NCBI RefSeq assembly: GCF_014639315.1
Contig: NZ_BMFY01000004.1
Span: forward strand, 186,001-250,000
Length of the DNA: 64,000 nt
Source: Sediminivirga luteola
GTDB taxonomy: Bacteria > Actinomycetota > Actinomycetes > Actinomycetales > Brevibacteriaceae
Direction of reading: 5' to 3'
The first letter of the stretch is position 1. Every line of letters starts with the position of its first letter. The position numbers and the translations under genes were made by a program. The notes under the pieces were generated by a model. It was not told the origin of the DNA, searched no databases, and worked only from the letters and a program-made list of their open reading frames with translations. Shown in pieces: positions 29,438 to 36,909 of this stretch.

Positions 29438-29511
29438 TAGCGGAGGCGGGGCTCGATCCCGCGACCTCACGATTATGAGTCGTGCGCTCTAACCACCTGA
29501 GCTACTCCGCC
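29438..29511 (-). tRNA. tRNA-Met (CAT), prophage attachment site
   Basis: The 74-base cloverleaf opens GGCGGAGTAGCTCAG, has the anticodon loop CTCATAA on a CACGA/TCGTG stem, the T-arm GCGGGATCGAGCCCCGC and ends CTCCGCTA; CCA is not encoded. The first pair is G-T, usual for this actinobacterial tRNA-Met. Its 3' end faces the integrase, as when a phage integrates into the 3' half of a tRNA and restores it. The attachment core should lie in the 3' half; the matching left copy is outside the window. Confidence 0.93.
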
Positions 29512-29539
29512 GCAGTGCGAAGAGCCTCCTCCGCACGAG

Positions 29540-29612
29540 AGCCCCGAAAGGGAATCGAACCCTTGACCTTCTCCTTACCATGGAGATGCTCTGCCGACTG
29601 AGCTATCGGGGC
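29540..29612 (-). tRNA. tRNA-Thr (GGT)
   Basis: The 73-base cloverleaf runs GCCCCGATAGCTCAG to the matching TCGGGGC arm. The anticodon stem TCTCC/GGAGA encloses the loop ATGGTAA, which gives anticodon GGT. CCA is not encoded. It lies 28 bases upstream of tRNA-Met and is probably cotranscribed with it. Confidence 0.93.
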
Positions 29613-29665
29613 AACGGATAGATACTTTACGGTTCCGTCCGGCGGTTGGCAAATCGGCTTCCCGG

Positions 29666-29704
29666 GGCCGGTTCCGGGGCTCTCCGCCGCCCCCGGAACC
29701 GGCC
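29666..29704. terminator. Long GC-rich terminator hairpin
   Basis: GGCCGGTTCCGGGG (29666-29679) pairs fully with CCCCGGAACCGGCC (29691-29704) around an eleven-base loop. It lies just past the stop of the leftward gene at 29719 and before the tRNAs. No strong T run is seen, so termination is likely but not certain. Confidence 0.55.
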
Positions 29705-29718
29705 TCTCGGGGCACCTG

Positions 29719-30021
29719 TCAGCGGCCTGCTCCGGGACCGTCGAACAGGCCCTCACCAGGTCCTCTGCCGGGTTCGCGAGCATGTCCGGGGCGCTGTTCC
29801 CCGACGTTCCCGGAGTCGGTGCCGACCGCCCGGTCGGCCGCGTCCCGCGCCTTGCGGACAGTATCGCTGTGCTTGCCCCCGGTGACCCTGTCAACCGCGC
29901 CGGCGGCCTTGTCCAGAACGGCGTCGCTGGCGCGTTCCGCTTTCTCGCTGCCCAGCGCGTTCTTCACCTTGGGATCGTTCGCCAGATCCTTGGCCTTGCC
30001 CACGATCTTGTCGAGCCCCAT
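29719..30021 (-). CDS. MT0933-like antitoxin family protein
   Basis: A 100-residue, Lys/Ala/Asp-rich helical protein: MGLDKIVGKAKDLANDPKVK, then LDKAAGAVDRVTGGKHSDTV and RKARDAADRAVG. This matches the Rv0909/MT0933 family, named antitoxin from one mycobacterial pair but usually found alone. No toxin gene is adjacent; the neighbour is a phosphodiesterase four bases upstream in the same operon. The C-terminus is Gly/Pro-rich and probably disordered. A stress-related role is equally possible. Confidence 0.7.
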   Translation of the reverse strand: MGLDKIVGKAKDLANDPKVKNALGSEKAERASDAVLDKAAGAVDRVTGGKHSDTVRKARDAADRAVGTDSGNVGEQRPGHAREPGRGPGEGLFDGPGAGR

Positions 30022-30025
30022 GTCG

Positions 30026-30865
30026 TCACTCTCCTTCCTCGTTCACGGTACCCGGCCGGCCCAGGTCCCGCGCTGCCAGGAAACCCTGCAGTCGCCCCGG
30101 CTGATTGGTGATGATGCCGCTGACTTCGCCCTCCGCGAGCCGGGCCCATTCCGTAGGCCGGTCAGAGGTCCAGACGAGTACGCCCAGTCCCGCCGAGAGG
30201 AACTCCTGCACTGTCTCCTGTCGTGCACTGTAGCCCCGGATGCTGGGATTGCACGCGATGACGTCGTAATGCTCGATGTGCGTCATGTCCTCGCGTCTGG
30301 GCAGATGCCGCAGCAGGCAGCGCGGAAGCTCCGGCACCACTCGATGCAGCGCCTCCAGGGTGTCCAGGTTGAAGCTCTGGGCCACCACCCGGCGCATCAG
30401 GCCCGCTTCGCGGATCGCCTCGGCCACCTGCTCGATCTGCGCCGGGCTCCAGAAATCCTTGAACTCCAAGAGCAGCCGTCCGCCGCCGGCCAGGCTGCTG
30501 AGCACCGCCTCCAGCGAGGGGACGCCGATGTGCCCCTGGGCTTCCGGGAACCGGCCGGGGAAGGAGCCGGCCCAGAGCCAGGAGGCGGCATCGGCGGCAT
30601 GCAGATCCGCGGCCTTCAACGCGGAGACGAACCCGGTGGACCGGGTGGTGCGGTCGATGGTCGGGTCATGGATGACCACGGGACGCCCGTCGCCGCTGAC
30701 GACCAGGTCCACCTCGACGAACTCGCAGCCCAGCGCGAGCGCGGCATCAACCGCGGGAAGGGTGTTCTCCGGCGCCACCCCGGAGTAGCCGCGATGCGCC
30801 ACCACCCAGGGGCGTCGCCGGCTCAGATCCGGGTGCGCGCGAAGAAACTCCGACCAGGCTGCCAT
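30026..30865 (-). CDS. Glycerophosphodiester phosphodiesterase
   Basis: A 279-residue GDPD: VVAHRGYSGVAPENTLPAVD gives the His-Arg and Glu-Asn-Thr catalytic sites. FVEVDLVVSGDGRPVVIHDP adds the Glu-x-Asp metal ligands and the second catalytic His. The enzyme hydrolyses deacylated phospholipids to glycerol-3-phosphate. No signal peptide is seen, so it acts in the cytoplasm. A -10 box seven bases before the ATG suggests a leaderless transcript that continues into the antitoxin-like gene. Confidence 0.9.
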   Translation of the reverse strand: MAAWSEFLRAHPDLSRRRPWVVAHRGYSGVAPENTLPAVDAALALGCEFVEVDLVVSGDGRPVVIHDPTIDRTTRSTGFVSALKAADLHAADAASWLWAGSFPGRFPEAQGHIGVPSLEAVLSSLAGGGRLLLEFKDFWSPAQIEQVAEAIREAGLMRRVVAQSFNLDTLEALHRVVPELPRCLLRHLPRREDMTHIEHYDVIACNPSIRGYSARQETVQEFLSAGLGVLVWTSDRPTEWARLAEGEVSGIITNQPGRLQGFLAARDLGRPGTVNEEGE

Positions 30866-30872
30866 CGCGGCG

Positions 30873-30878
30873 AACCTA
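30873..30878 (-). promoter_or_regulatory. -10 box of a leaderless promoter
   Basis: Reading leftwards, TAGGTT is followed by seven bases and the phosphodiesterase ATG at 30865. Confidence 0.5.
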
Positions 30879-31022
30879 CCCGGCTTCTGCGACCTCTCCC
30901 CTGCGCGCAGGAGAACGGCAGATGACCGGCAGCCGACGACTTGGCGTCGCCGGCGCCCGGGCAGAGAACAGGCCGGGCACCCGCTCAGCGGGCCCGGCTT
31001 CGCTCAGCAGCGCCGGCCCCGC

Positions 31023-31463
31023 TCAGCGGGACCCGGGCTCCGGCGGCGAGATCGGCGCTGCGCCGTACCAGGCGGTCAGGAGCAGCACCAGCGCGCCCCC
31101 GGAGAGCAACCCGTCCGCGATGCCGGCCGGCAGCAGTAGGATCATCAGGACCAGGGTCACGGTGCACATGATGACCGCGAGCGCGAAGCCCCACAACCGG
31201 TCGCGCAGCAAACCGATCGCCGCTACGACCCGCAGCGCGCCGAACACTCCCGCCATCACCATCATGAGATACAGGTATTCGTTCAGGTACGGGACGACGA
31301 AAGCGAAGCGCTCGGCGGCGTCCGCCTGGTCGATACCCAGGATGAGCAGCACCGGCAGCGCCAGGAACACCCCACCTTCCATCAGGACGCCCTGAATCAT
31401 CAGGAGCACGGCCGCCAGGCGGATCCTCCTGCGCGGCGTCCTGGCACGCGGTTCGGTCCCCAT
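31023..31463 (-). CDS. Integral membrane protein, 146 aa
   Basis: The product has four likely membrane helices: VLLMIQGVLMEGGVFLALPV, YLYLMMVMAGVFGALRVVAA, FALAVIMCTVTLVLMILLLP and ALVLLLTAWYGAA. It has a basic N-terminus (RARTPRRRIR). The ATG at 31463 sits seven bases after a TAGCGT box; the frame also opens at a GTG at 31472, but that would lie within the box. Unknown function; similar proteins are common in Micrococcales. Confidence 0.65.
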   Translation of the reverse strand: MGTEPRARTPRRRIRLAAVLLMIQGVLMEGGVFLALPVLLILGIDQADAAERFAFVVPYLNEYLYLMMVMAGVFGALRVVAAIGLLRDRLWGFALAVIMCTVTLVLMILLLPAGIADGLLSGGALVLLLTAWYGAAPISPPEPGSR

Positions 31464-31470
31464 GGCCTCC

Positions 31471-31476
31471 ACGCTA
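31471..31476 (-). promoter_or_regulatory. -10 box of a leaderless promoter
   Basis: Leftward TAGCGT, seven bases, then the ATG at 31463 of the membrane protein gene. Confidence 0.45.
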
Positions 31477-31645
31477 GCCGATTCGCGGCCGGGCCCTCAG
31501 GCCTTTCCCGCAAGCACCGGTCAGCCAGCGAGGACCCGTCCCGAGCCGGGCGGCATTCCCCTTGCGCCGGTGACGACGTGCAGGTGCGCGACGCTCGCCT
31601 GGGGCCACACCGGGCCATGCCCCGCCGTACCGCGCTGCCGCAGGA

Positions 31646-32599
31646 TCAGCCCGCCAGGTGCCCTGCCAGTTCCTCCAGGATGACCTCGGCGCCGAGCGGG
31701 CCCACGCCTGCGATCCAGCTGGCGTGATCCACCTCGATGATCCGGCTGCCGCCCGCGTCGAGACTCTCCCTCACCCACGCGGGAAGCTCCGGTTCGGCCT
31801 CGCCGCCACTGACGAAGACCACATCGGCGGCGAGTTCGCCGCTGAACTCCGTGGAGACTTCCAGGATGCCGTTGTCCTCCCATTCCTGCTCGGGAATCGT
31901 CAGCCCGGCGTCCGTGAGCACATCGCCGGTGAAGGTGCCCGGACCGTACAGCCGGATGGCCCCGCCGTCGCGCGGCCTGATCACCTGAGCCGTCAGCGAC
32001 TGCGGTTCCACTTCCGTGCGCAGCGCCCCGGCCCGCTCGTCGTACTCCTCGAGCACCGTCCGCGCCCGGTCCGTCTGGCCGAGCGCCTCGCCGACGATGC
32101 CGACGCTGCCGCGCCAGTCCCCGCCGGGCGCCTCCACGAACACGGTCGGGGCAATGCCGGACAGCTCGTCATAAAGATCCTCGTGACGGGACTTAGCACT
32201 CAGGATGAGATCCGGCTCCAGTGCGCCGATCGACTCCAGCGACGGCTCCATGATGTTGCCGACCGACTGCACCTCGGCGACGTCCGGGCCCAGGTAGGCC
32301 GGCAGCCCTTCGGTGCCTTCCACCAGCGCGGCGCCTACCGGGACCACGTCGAGCGCCACGGAGGCATCGAGCAGTACCGTGTCCAGGACCACCACGCGCT
32401 GCGGGTCCGCTGGCACGTCGGTCTCCCCCATCGCATGCGATACCGTCCTGGTGTGGCCTGCGGCGGCCCCGGGCTCGGCGGCGTTCCCGCCGCATGCGCT
32501 CAGGCCCAGGAGGACGACGGCAGCCAGTGCCGCAACCGGCCGTACGGGTTGCCGGCGACCGCGGCGGGCAGGCTGGATCGGGGAACGAGGAAGGGTCAC
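31646..32599 (-). CDS. Siderophore-binding lipoprotein (FecB/FhuD type)
   Basis: A 317-residue secreted protein with a signal peptide (AALAAVVLLGLSACG), whose Cys at about residue 36 is the lipid anchor. The periplasmic-binding fold shows DPQRVVVLDTVLLDASVALD, PSLESIGALEPDLILSAKSR and a C-terminal TGDVLTDAGLTIPEQ. It would hand ferric siderophores to an ABC importer. No permease or ATPase gene is adjacent, so the importer must be elsewhere. An iron box lies 39 bases upstream of its start. Confidence 0.88.
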   Translation of the reverse strand: MTLPRSPIQPARRGRRQPVRPVAALAAVVLLGLSACGGNAAEPGAAAGHTRTVSHAMGETDVPADPQRVVVLDTVLLDASVALDVVPVGAALVEGTEGLPAYLGPDVAEVQSVGNIMEPSLESIGALEPDLILSAKSRHEDLYDELSGIAPTVFVEAPGGDWRGSVGIVGEALGQTDRARTVLEEYDERAGALRTEVEPQSLTAQVIRPRDGGAIRLYGPGTFTGDVLTDAGLTIPEQEWEDNGILEVSTEFSGELAADVVFVSGGEAEPELPAWVRESLDAGGSRIIEVDHASWIAGVGPLGAEVILEELAGHLAG

Positions 32600-32637
32600 G
32601 AGCTTCGCCTTTCGTCAGCGGCGCCACCATCGGCACC

Positions 32638-32656
32638 TTAGCGAAGCCTACCCTAA
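32638..32656 (-). promoter_or_regulatory. DtxR/IdeR-type iron box
   Basis: On the minus strand the site reads TTAGGGTAGGCTTCGCTAA. It matches 15 of 19 positions of the DtxR/IdeR consensus TTAGGTTAGGCTAACCTAA. It lies between the end of fprA and the start of the siderophore-binding gene, so iron repression of the latter is expected. Confidence 0.7.
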
Positions 32657-32659
32657 TGA

Positions 32660-34051
32660 TTATGCGCCGAGGCGCTCGGCTGCCGCCTGACGCGCGGCGT
32701 CGACCATGCCCGCCCGGGTGGCGATCTTCACGCGCTCGCGGCCCTGCGGCTCGCCCAGGGCCCGCTCCGCGGCGTCCAGGTTGTGATAGCCCTCCCAGTC
32801 GATGAAGTCCACGCCCCGGGCCTGCAACAGCCCCACGATGGCCTCCTCTTCAGGCGCCTCGGGCTCGGGCAGGCGTCCGGCACCGGCGTCCTCGATCAGG
32901 TGCCCAATGGTCTCCAGCGCATCCCCCTTGGTGTGGCCGATGAGCCCCACCGGACCGCGCTTGATCCAGCCGGTCGCGTACACGCCCGGAACGGCCGCCG
33001 CACCGGGTTCATCGGAGGCCAGGACCCTGCCGCCGTCGTTCGGGATGACGCCCCGGGCGGCGTCGAAGGGGATCTCCTCCAGCGGCGAGCCGAAGTAGCC
33101 GACCGCCCGGTAGACCGCCTGGACCGGCCAGTCGTGGAACTCACCGGTGCCGGTCACACCGCCGGAACCGTCGAGCTGCTGCCGCTCGGTGCGCAGGGCG
33201 CTGACCCTGCCGTCCTCACCGAGGATCTCCACCGGGGCATGCAGGAAGTGCAGGTGCAGCCGGCGCGGCGCCCCCGAAGGCTCCTTGAGGGTCCAGTCCG
33301 TCAGCGTCTTGGTCACCTGCTTGACCTGATTGGAACCGTGAATGGCCTGCATCGAGCCTTCATCGAACTCGAAGTCCTCGGGGTAGACGATGACGTCGAC
33401 GTTCGGGACATGCCCGAGTTCGCGCAGTTCCAACGGGGTGAACTTCGCCTGCGCCGGGCCCCGCCGGCCGAAGACGTGCACGTCCGTGACGGCGGAGTCC
33501 TTCAGCGCCCGGTACACGTGATCCGGGATCTCGGTGGGCAGCAGGTCGTCGGCGTGCTTGGCGAGCATCCTGGCGACGTCCAGGGCGACGTTGCCATTGC
33601 CGATGACCGCCACCTCCCGCGACTGCAACGGCCACTCCTGCGGGTAGTCCGGGTGGGCGTCGTACCAGTTGACGAAGTCAGCCGCGCCATAGGAGCCCTC
33701 CAGCTCGACTCCCGGGATGGACAGGCGGGCATCGGCGATGCAGCCGGTGGCGAAGATGACGGCGTCGTAGTGCCGGCGCAGATCGCCCAGGGTCAGGTCC
33801 GTGCCGTAGTCGACGTTGGCGAACACCCGCACATCCCCACGGTCGAGGACCTTGATGAGGGCGCCGATGATGCCTTTGATCCGCGGGTGGTCCGGGGCCA
33901 CGCCGTAGCGGACCAGTCCGAAGGGCGCCGGGAGACGCTCGAAGAGATCCACCCGGACGTCGAAGGCCCGTTCCGCTTTGTGAAGGAGATCAGCGGCGTA
34001 GATGCCGGCGGGGCCGGCACCGACGATGGCCACGCGGAGCGGACGGTTCAT
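32660..34051 (-). CDS. fprA: Ferredoxin/adrenodoxin-type NADP+ reductase
   Basis: A 463-residue FprA: RVAIVGAGPAGIYAADLLHK is the FAD-binding Gly-rich loop, RLPAPFGLVRYGVAPDHPRI the family's signature, and VAVIGNGNVALDVARMLAKH the NADP-binding loop. GVYATGWIKRGPVGLIGHTK near the C-terminus closes the FAD site. It passes electrons between NADPH and ferredoxin, for example to P450s or in iron release. It stops just before the iron box of the siderophore gene. GAAGGTG lies upstream of its ATG. Confidence 0.93.
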   Translation of the reverse strand: MNRPLRVAIVGAGPAGIYAADLLHKAERAFDVRVDLFERLPAPFGLVRYGVAPDHPRIKGIIGALIKVLDRGDVRVFANVDYGTDLTLGDLRRHYDAVIFATGCIADARLSIPGVELEGSYGAADFVNWYDAHPDYPQEWPLQSREVAVIGNGNVALDVARMLAKHADDLLPTEIPDHVYRALKDSAVTDVHVFGRRGPAQAKFTPLELRELGHVPNVDVIVYPEDFEFDEGSMQAIHGSNQVKQVTKTLTDWTLKEPSGAPRRLHLHFLHAPVEILGEDGRVSALRTERQQLDGSGGVTGTGEFHDWPVQAVYRAVGYFGSPLEEIPFDAARGVIPNDGGRVLASDEPGAAAVPGVYATGWIKRGPVGLIGHTKGDALETIGHLIEDAGAGRLPEPEAPEEEAIVGLLQARGVDFIDWEGYHNLDAAERALGEPQGRERVKIATRAGMVDAARQAAAERLGA

Positions 34052-34171
34052 GGATGCACCTTCGGGTCTGAGACGACATGGAGACGATATTGAATACGCC
34101 AGTCAATCCTAATTCACCGGCCCGCCATCGTCCCAGCCCGGGCCCGCTCCACGTGGCCAAGGTCACAGCGG

Positions 34172-34492
34172 TCAGCCGACCTGCAGCTCCCCCATCGTGT
34201 CCCAGTCGTCACCTTCGACCTGACGGGAGACGATCCGCGGGGTGGCGGTGAGGTACTGCGGGAACTCCTGCTGCATCTTCTTGAAGTGCTCGGAGTTCAC
34301 ATGGGGTCCGGCGCCGTCGTCGTCGAAGGCCTCCACGAGCACGTACTCGTTCGGGTCCTCCACGCTGCGGGACCACTCGAACCACTTGTTGCCCGGCTCG
34401 GCGCGCGTGGCCTCGGTGAACTCCCGCGAGAGCTCGGGCCACTGATCGGCGTACTCGGGCTTGATCTGGAACTTCACCACGATGAAGTACAT
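34172..34492 (-). CDS. Antibiotic biosynthesis monooxygenase (ABM) domain protein
   Basis: A 106-residue protein from the ATG at 34492 (ribosome site GGGGAGG). YFIVVKFQIKPEYADQWPEL is the first strand and helix of the ABM ferredoxin-like fold, with NKWFEWSRSVEDPNEYVLVE and EHFKKMQQEFPQYL following. These small dimers act as quinol or heme oxygenases, or have no known role. The upstream extension to 34612 is Arg/Pro-rich shadow and not used. Confidence 0.8.
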   Translation of the reverse strand: MYFIVVKFQIKPEYADQWPELSREFTEATRAEPGNKWFEWSRSVEDPNEYVLVEAFDDDGAGPHVNSEHFKKMQQEFPQYLTATPRIVSRQVEGDDWDTMGELQVG

Positions 34493-34795
34493 ACTGCCTC
34501 CCCTGACGGTGTCATCTGTGCTGCGTGGGCACGGCGGTGCCGTGCCCCACCCTTGGCCCGGCCACCGGGTCCTGCGCCGGTGACGCGCCGGCCGTGCGCT
34601 GGTGAAACACAACGGCGCGTTGCCTCCTGTCTACCGCACCGATGAAGAGAGTCGCCACCCCCGGCCTGCGGTGCCCCGGCACTCAGGTCGCAGCAGCGGC
34701 TCCCCCGTTGTATCCCACAGCATCGGTACGGCCCGCATCGCGCCCGGCGCACGATGGACGGCACCCCTGCCGGAAAACACATCCGGAGCTCGTCA
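34493..34795. other. Intergenic region between divergent genes
   Basis: About 300 bases without a convincing gene. A GC-rich hairpin, GGGCACGGC against GCCGTGCCC (about 34,526-34,546), lies close behind the start of the leftward ABM gene. The right end holds the rarD promoter. Otherwise nothing structured is seen. Confidence 0.4.
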
Positions 34796-34801
34796 TAGAC
34801 T
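34796..34801 (+). promoter_or_regulatory. -10 box of a leaderless promoter
   Basis: TAGACT, six bases, then the rarD ATG at 34808; the same hexamer and spacing as in front of menF. Confidence 0.55.
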
Positions 34802-34807
34802 CCGAGC

Positions 34808-35752
34808 ATGGTCGTGAGCCCGGATCTGAGCGCGGAGAAGCGCCGTCGCACAGGATTGCTCTTCGGACTCACGGCGTACCTGCTCTGGGGCGTGCTGCCG
34901 CTGTTCTTCGCCGCAGCGGGTGCCGCCGGGCCGCTGGAGATCATCGCGCACCGCGTCCTGTGGTCGCTGCTGTTCTGCGTGCTGCTCCTGGCCGTGGCCC
35001 GCAGGTTCCGGGCCACCCTGAAGATCCTCGCCACCCCGCGGCTGGCTCTGGCGCTGCTGCTCTCCGCGGCGCTCATCCTGGCGAACTGGTACGGCTTCGT
35101 CTACGCCGTGCAGAGCGGCAGGGTGCTGGAGGCCTCCCTCGGCTACTTCATCAACCCCCTCGTCACGGTGGGACTGGGCGTGCTCGTCCTGCGCGAGCGG
35201 CTGCGCCGGCTGCAATGGGTCGCGGTGGGCGTCGGGCTGGTGGCGGTCGTCGTGGTCGCCATCGGCTACGGCACCCTGCCGTGGATCGCGCTCCTGCTGG
35301 CGTTCTCCTTCGGCTTCTACGGGCTGGTCAAGAGCAAGATCGGCGGCCCCGTCGGAGCACTGGAGGGGATGACCATCGAGACGATGATCGTCGCCCCGGC
35401 CGCGGCGGCGTACCTGATCGCGCTGACGGTGGTGCCGCTGGGCGGCGGCAGCACCTTCCTCTCCGAGGGCGATGGGCACACCGTGCTGCTCATCAGCCTG
35501 GGGGTCATCACCGCCGTCCCGCTGCTGTGCTTCGGGGCCGCGGCCCGGCGGGTGCCGCTGGTGTGGATCGGGCTGATGCAGTACATCGCGCCGTTCTGCC
35601 AGTTCCTGCTGGCCGTGTTCGTCTTCCGGGAGACCATGGACACCGGACGCTGGATCGGCTTCAGCCTGGTGTGGCTGGCGCTCGTCCTGCTCACGGCGGA
35701 CATGATCCGGACGAACCGCCGCGCCCGTGCTGTGGTGGCCCGGAAGCTCTGA
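34808..35752 (+). CDS. rarD: RarD-type EamA transporter
   Basis: A 314-residue protein with about ten membrane helices in two EamA halves: YLLWGVLPLFFAAAGAAGPL, IIAHRVLWSLLFCVLLLAVA and NWYGFVYAVQSGRVLEASLG (which contains the RarD-type YFINPL next) in the first half. The second half has GYGTLPWIALLLAFSFGFYG and FRETMDTGRWIGFSLVWLAL. The family exports metabolites; the RarD name comes from an E. coli chloramphenicol-sensitivity phenotype and the substrate here is unknown. The gene converges on the polyprenyl synthase gene with only four bases between stops. Confidence 0.9.
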   Translation: MVVSPDLSAEKRRRTGLLFGLTAYLLWGVLPLFFAAAGAAGPLEIIAHRVLWSLLFCVLLLAVARRFRATLKILATPRLALALLLSAALILANWYGFVYAVQSGRVLEASLGYFINPLVTVGLGVLVLRERLRRLQWVAVGVGLVAVVVVAIGYGTLPWIALLLAFSFGFYGLVKSKIGGPVGALEGMTIETMIVAPAAAAYLIALTVVPLGGGSTFLSEGDGHTVLLISLGVITAVPLLCFGAAARRVPLVWIGLMQYIAPFCQFLLAVFVFRETMDTGRWIGFSLVWLALVLLTADMIRTNRRARAVVARKL

Positions 35753-35756
35753 GACC

Positions 35757-36866
35757 TCAGCTCGTCCGGGAGACGACGCCCTCGGCGAAGGTGCGCAGCC
35801 CCTCACGGGCAGGCCCCTCGGGAAGCGCGTCCAGCGCCGCGGTGGCCTCCTCAGCCCACCGGCGGGCCTCCCGCTGCGCCCTGCTGGTGGCCGGCAGCGC
35901 GGCGAGCGCCTGCCGCGCCTCCTCCAGCGCCTCGTCCCCGCTCAGGTCCGCGTCCAGCAGCCGGACCACATGCTGGGCCTGGCGGTCCCCGGCAGCAGCG
36001 TCCTGACGCGCGTAGAGCGCCGGCAGCGTCGGCACTCCCTCCCGCAGATCCGTGCCCGGGGTCTTGCCGGAGATGGACCCGTCACTCATCAGGTCGATGA
36101 TGTCGTCGGCCAGCTGGAACGCCACGCCGACCTTCTCGCCGTACTCCTGCAGCGGCGGCACGAACTTCGGATCCGCGCCGGAATGGCGCACGCCGTACTC
36201 GCCGGAGGCCGCGATCAGGGAGCCGGTCTTGTCGCTGAGCACCTGAAGGTAGTGCGCCACCGGGTCCTCGCCCGGCTGCGGGCCGCGCAGCTCATGCATC
36301 TGACCGGTGACGAGGCGATCGAACACCCGCGCCTGCAGCCGCAAGGCCTCGCCGCCCAGCTCGGAGACCAGCCTGGAGGCCTGCGCCAGGAGCATGTCCC
36401 CGGCGAGGATGGCGATCGAGTTGCCCCACAGCACATGCGCCGAGGTCGCGCCGCGCCGGACCGGGGCGTCGTCCATCACGTCGTCGTGGTAGAGCGTGGC
36501 CAGATGGGTCAGTTCCACGACCGTGGCGGCCTCGACCACCTCCGGCCGGCGCGGGTCGCCCAGCTGCGCGGCAAGGACCACCAGCATCGGCCGGGCCCGC
36601 TTGCCGCCGGCTTTGAGCAGATGCTGGCAGGTGGTGCTGATGAACTCGTCGGTGTGCGCGGTGGTCTCCGTCAGCCGTTCCTCGATCGCGGCCAGCCGCT
36701 CGGCCATGAGCGCGTCCTGGGCGGATCCGCTGAAGAGTGCGCTGCCGAGCAGCAGCGGCGAGGTCTGCGGCGCGCTGATGCTGCCGGCCGCGCCCGGGGT
36801 GTCCTGGCGGTCCGGCGTGCCTGTGCCGCTCTCGGCACGGTCATCCGACTGCGGGTTGGTCATCAT
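35757..36866 (-). CDS. Polyprenyl diphosphate synthase (menaquinone side chain)
   Basis: A 369-residue trans-prenyltransferase: LLKAGGKRARPMLVVLAAQL, the first Asp-rich motif LYHDDVMDDAPVRRG and the second FQLADDIIDLMSDG. The residues before the first motif are aliphatic, in line with a long-chain (hepta- to nonaprenyl) product. It supplies the isoprenoid tail for menaquinone. The first 45 residues are an unconserved, Ser/Thr/Pro-rich extension. The gene belongs to the quinone cluster menJ-menG. Confidence 0.92.
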   Translation of the reverse strand: MMTNPQSDDRAESGTGTPDRQDTPGAAGSISAPQTSPLLLGSALFSGSAQDALMAERLAAIEERLTETTAHTDEFISTTCQHLLKAGGKRARPMLVVLAAQLGDPRRPEVVEAATVVELTHLATLYHDDVMDDAPVRRGATSAHVLWGNSIAILAGDMLLAQASRLVSELGGEALRLQARVFDRLVTGQMHELRGPQPGEDPVAHYLQVLSDKTGSLIAASGEYGVRHSGADPKFVPPLQEYGEKVGVAFQLADDIIDLMSDGSISGKTPGTDLREGVPTLPALYARQDAAAGDRQAQHVVRLLDADLSGDEALEEARQALAALPATSRAQREARRWAEEATAALDALPEGPAREGLRTFAEGVVSRTS

Positions 36867-36909
36867 CTCTCGTCGTTCTCGCTCCTGCCCGGGACCTGCG
36901 GTTTCGCGC

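Noticed and set aside
29719..30021. A toxin-antitoxin pair at the MT0933-like gene
   Set aside because: No toxin-like gene is adjacent; the operon partner is an ordinary phosphodiesterase.
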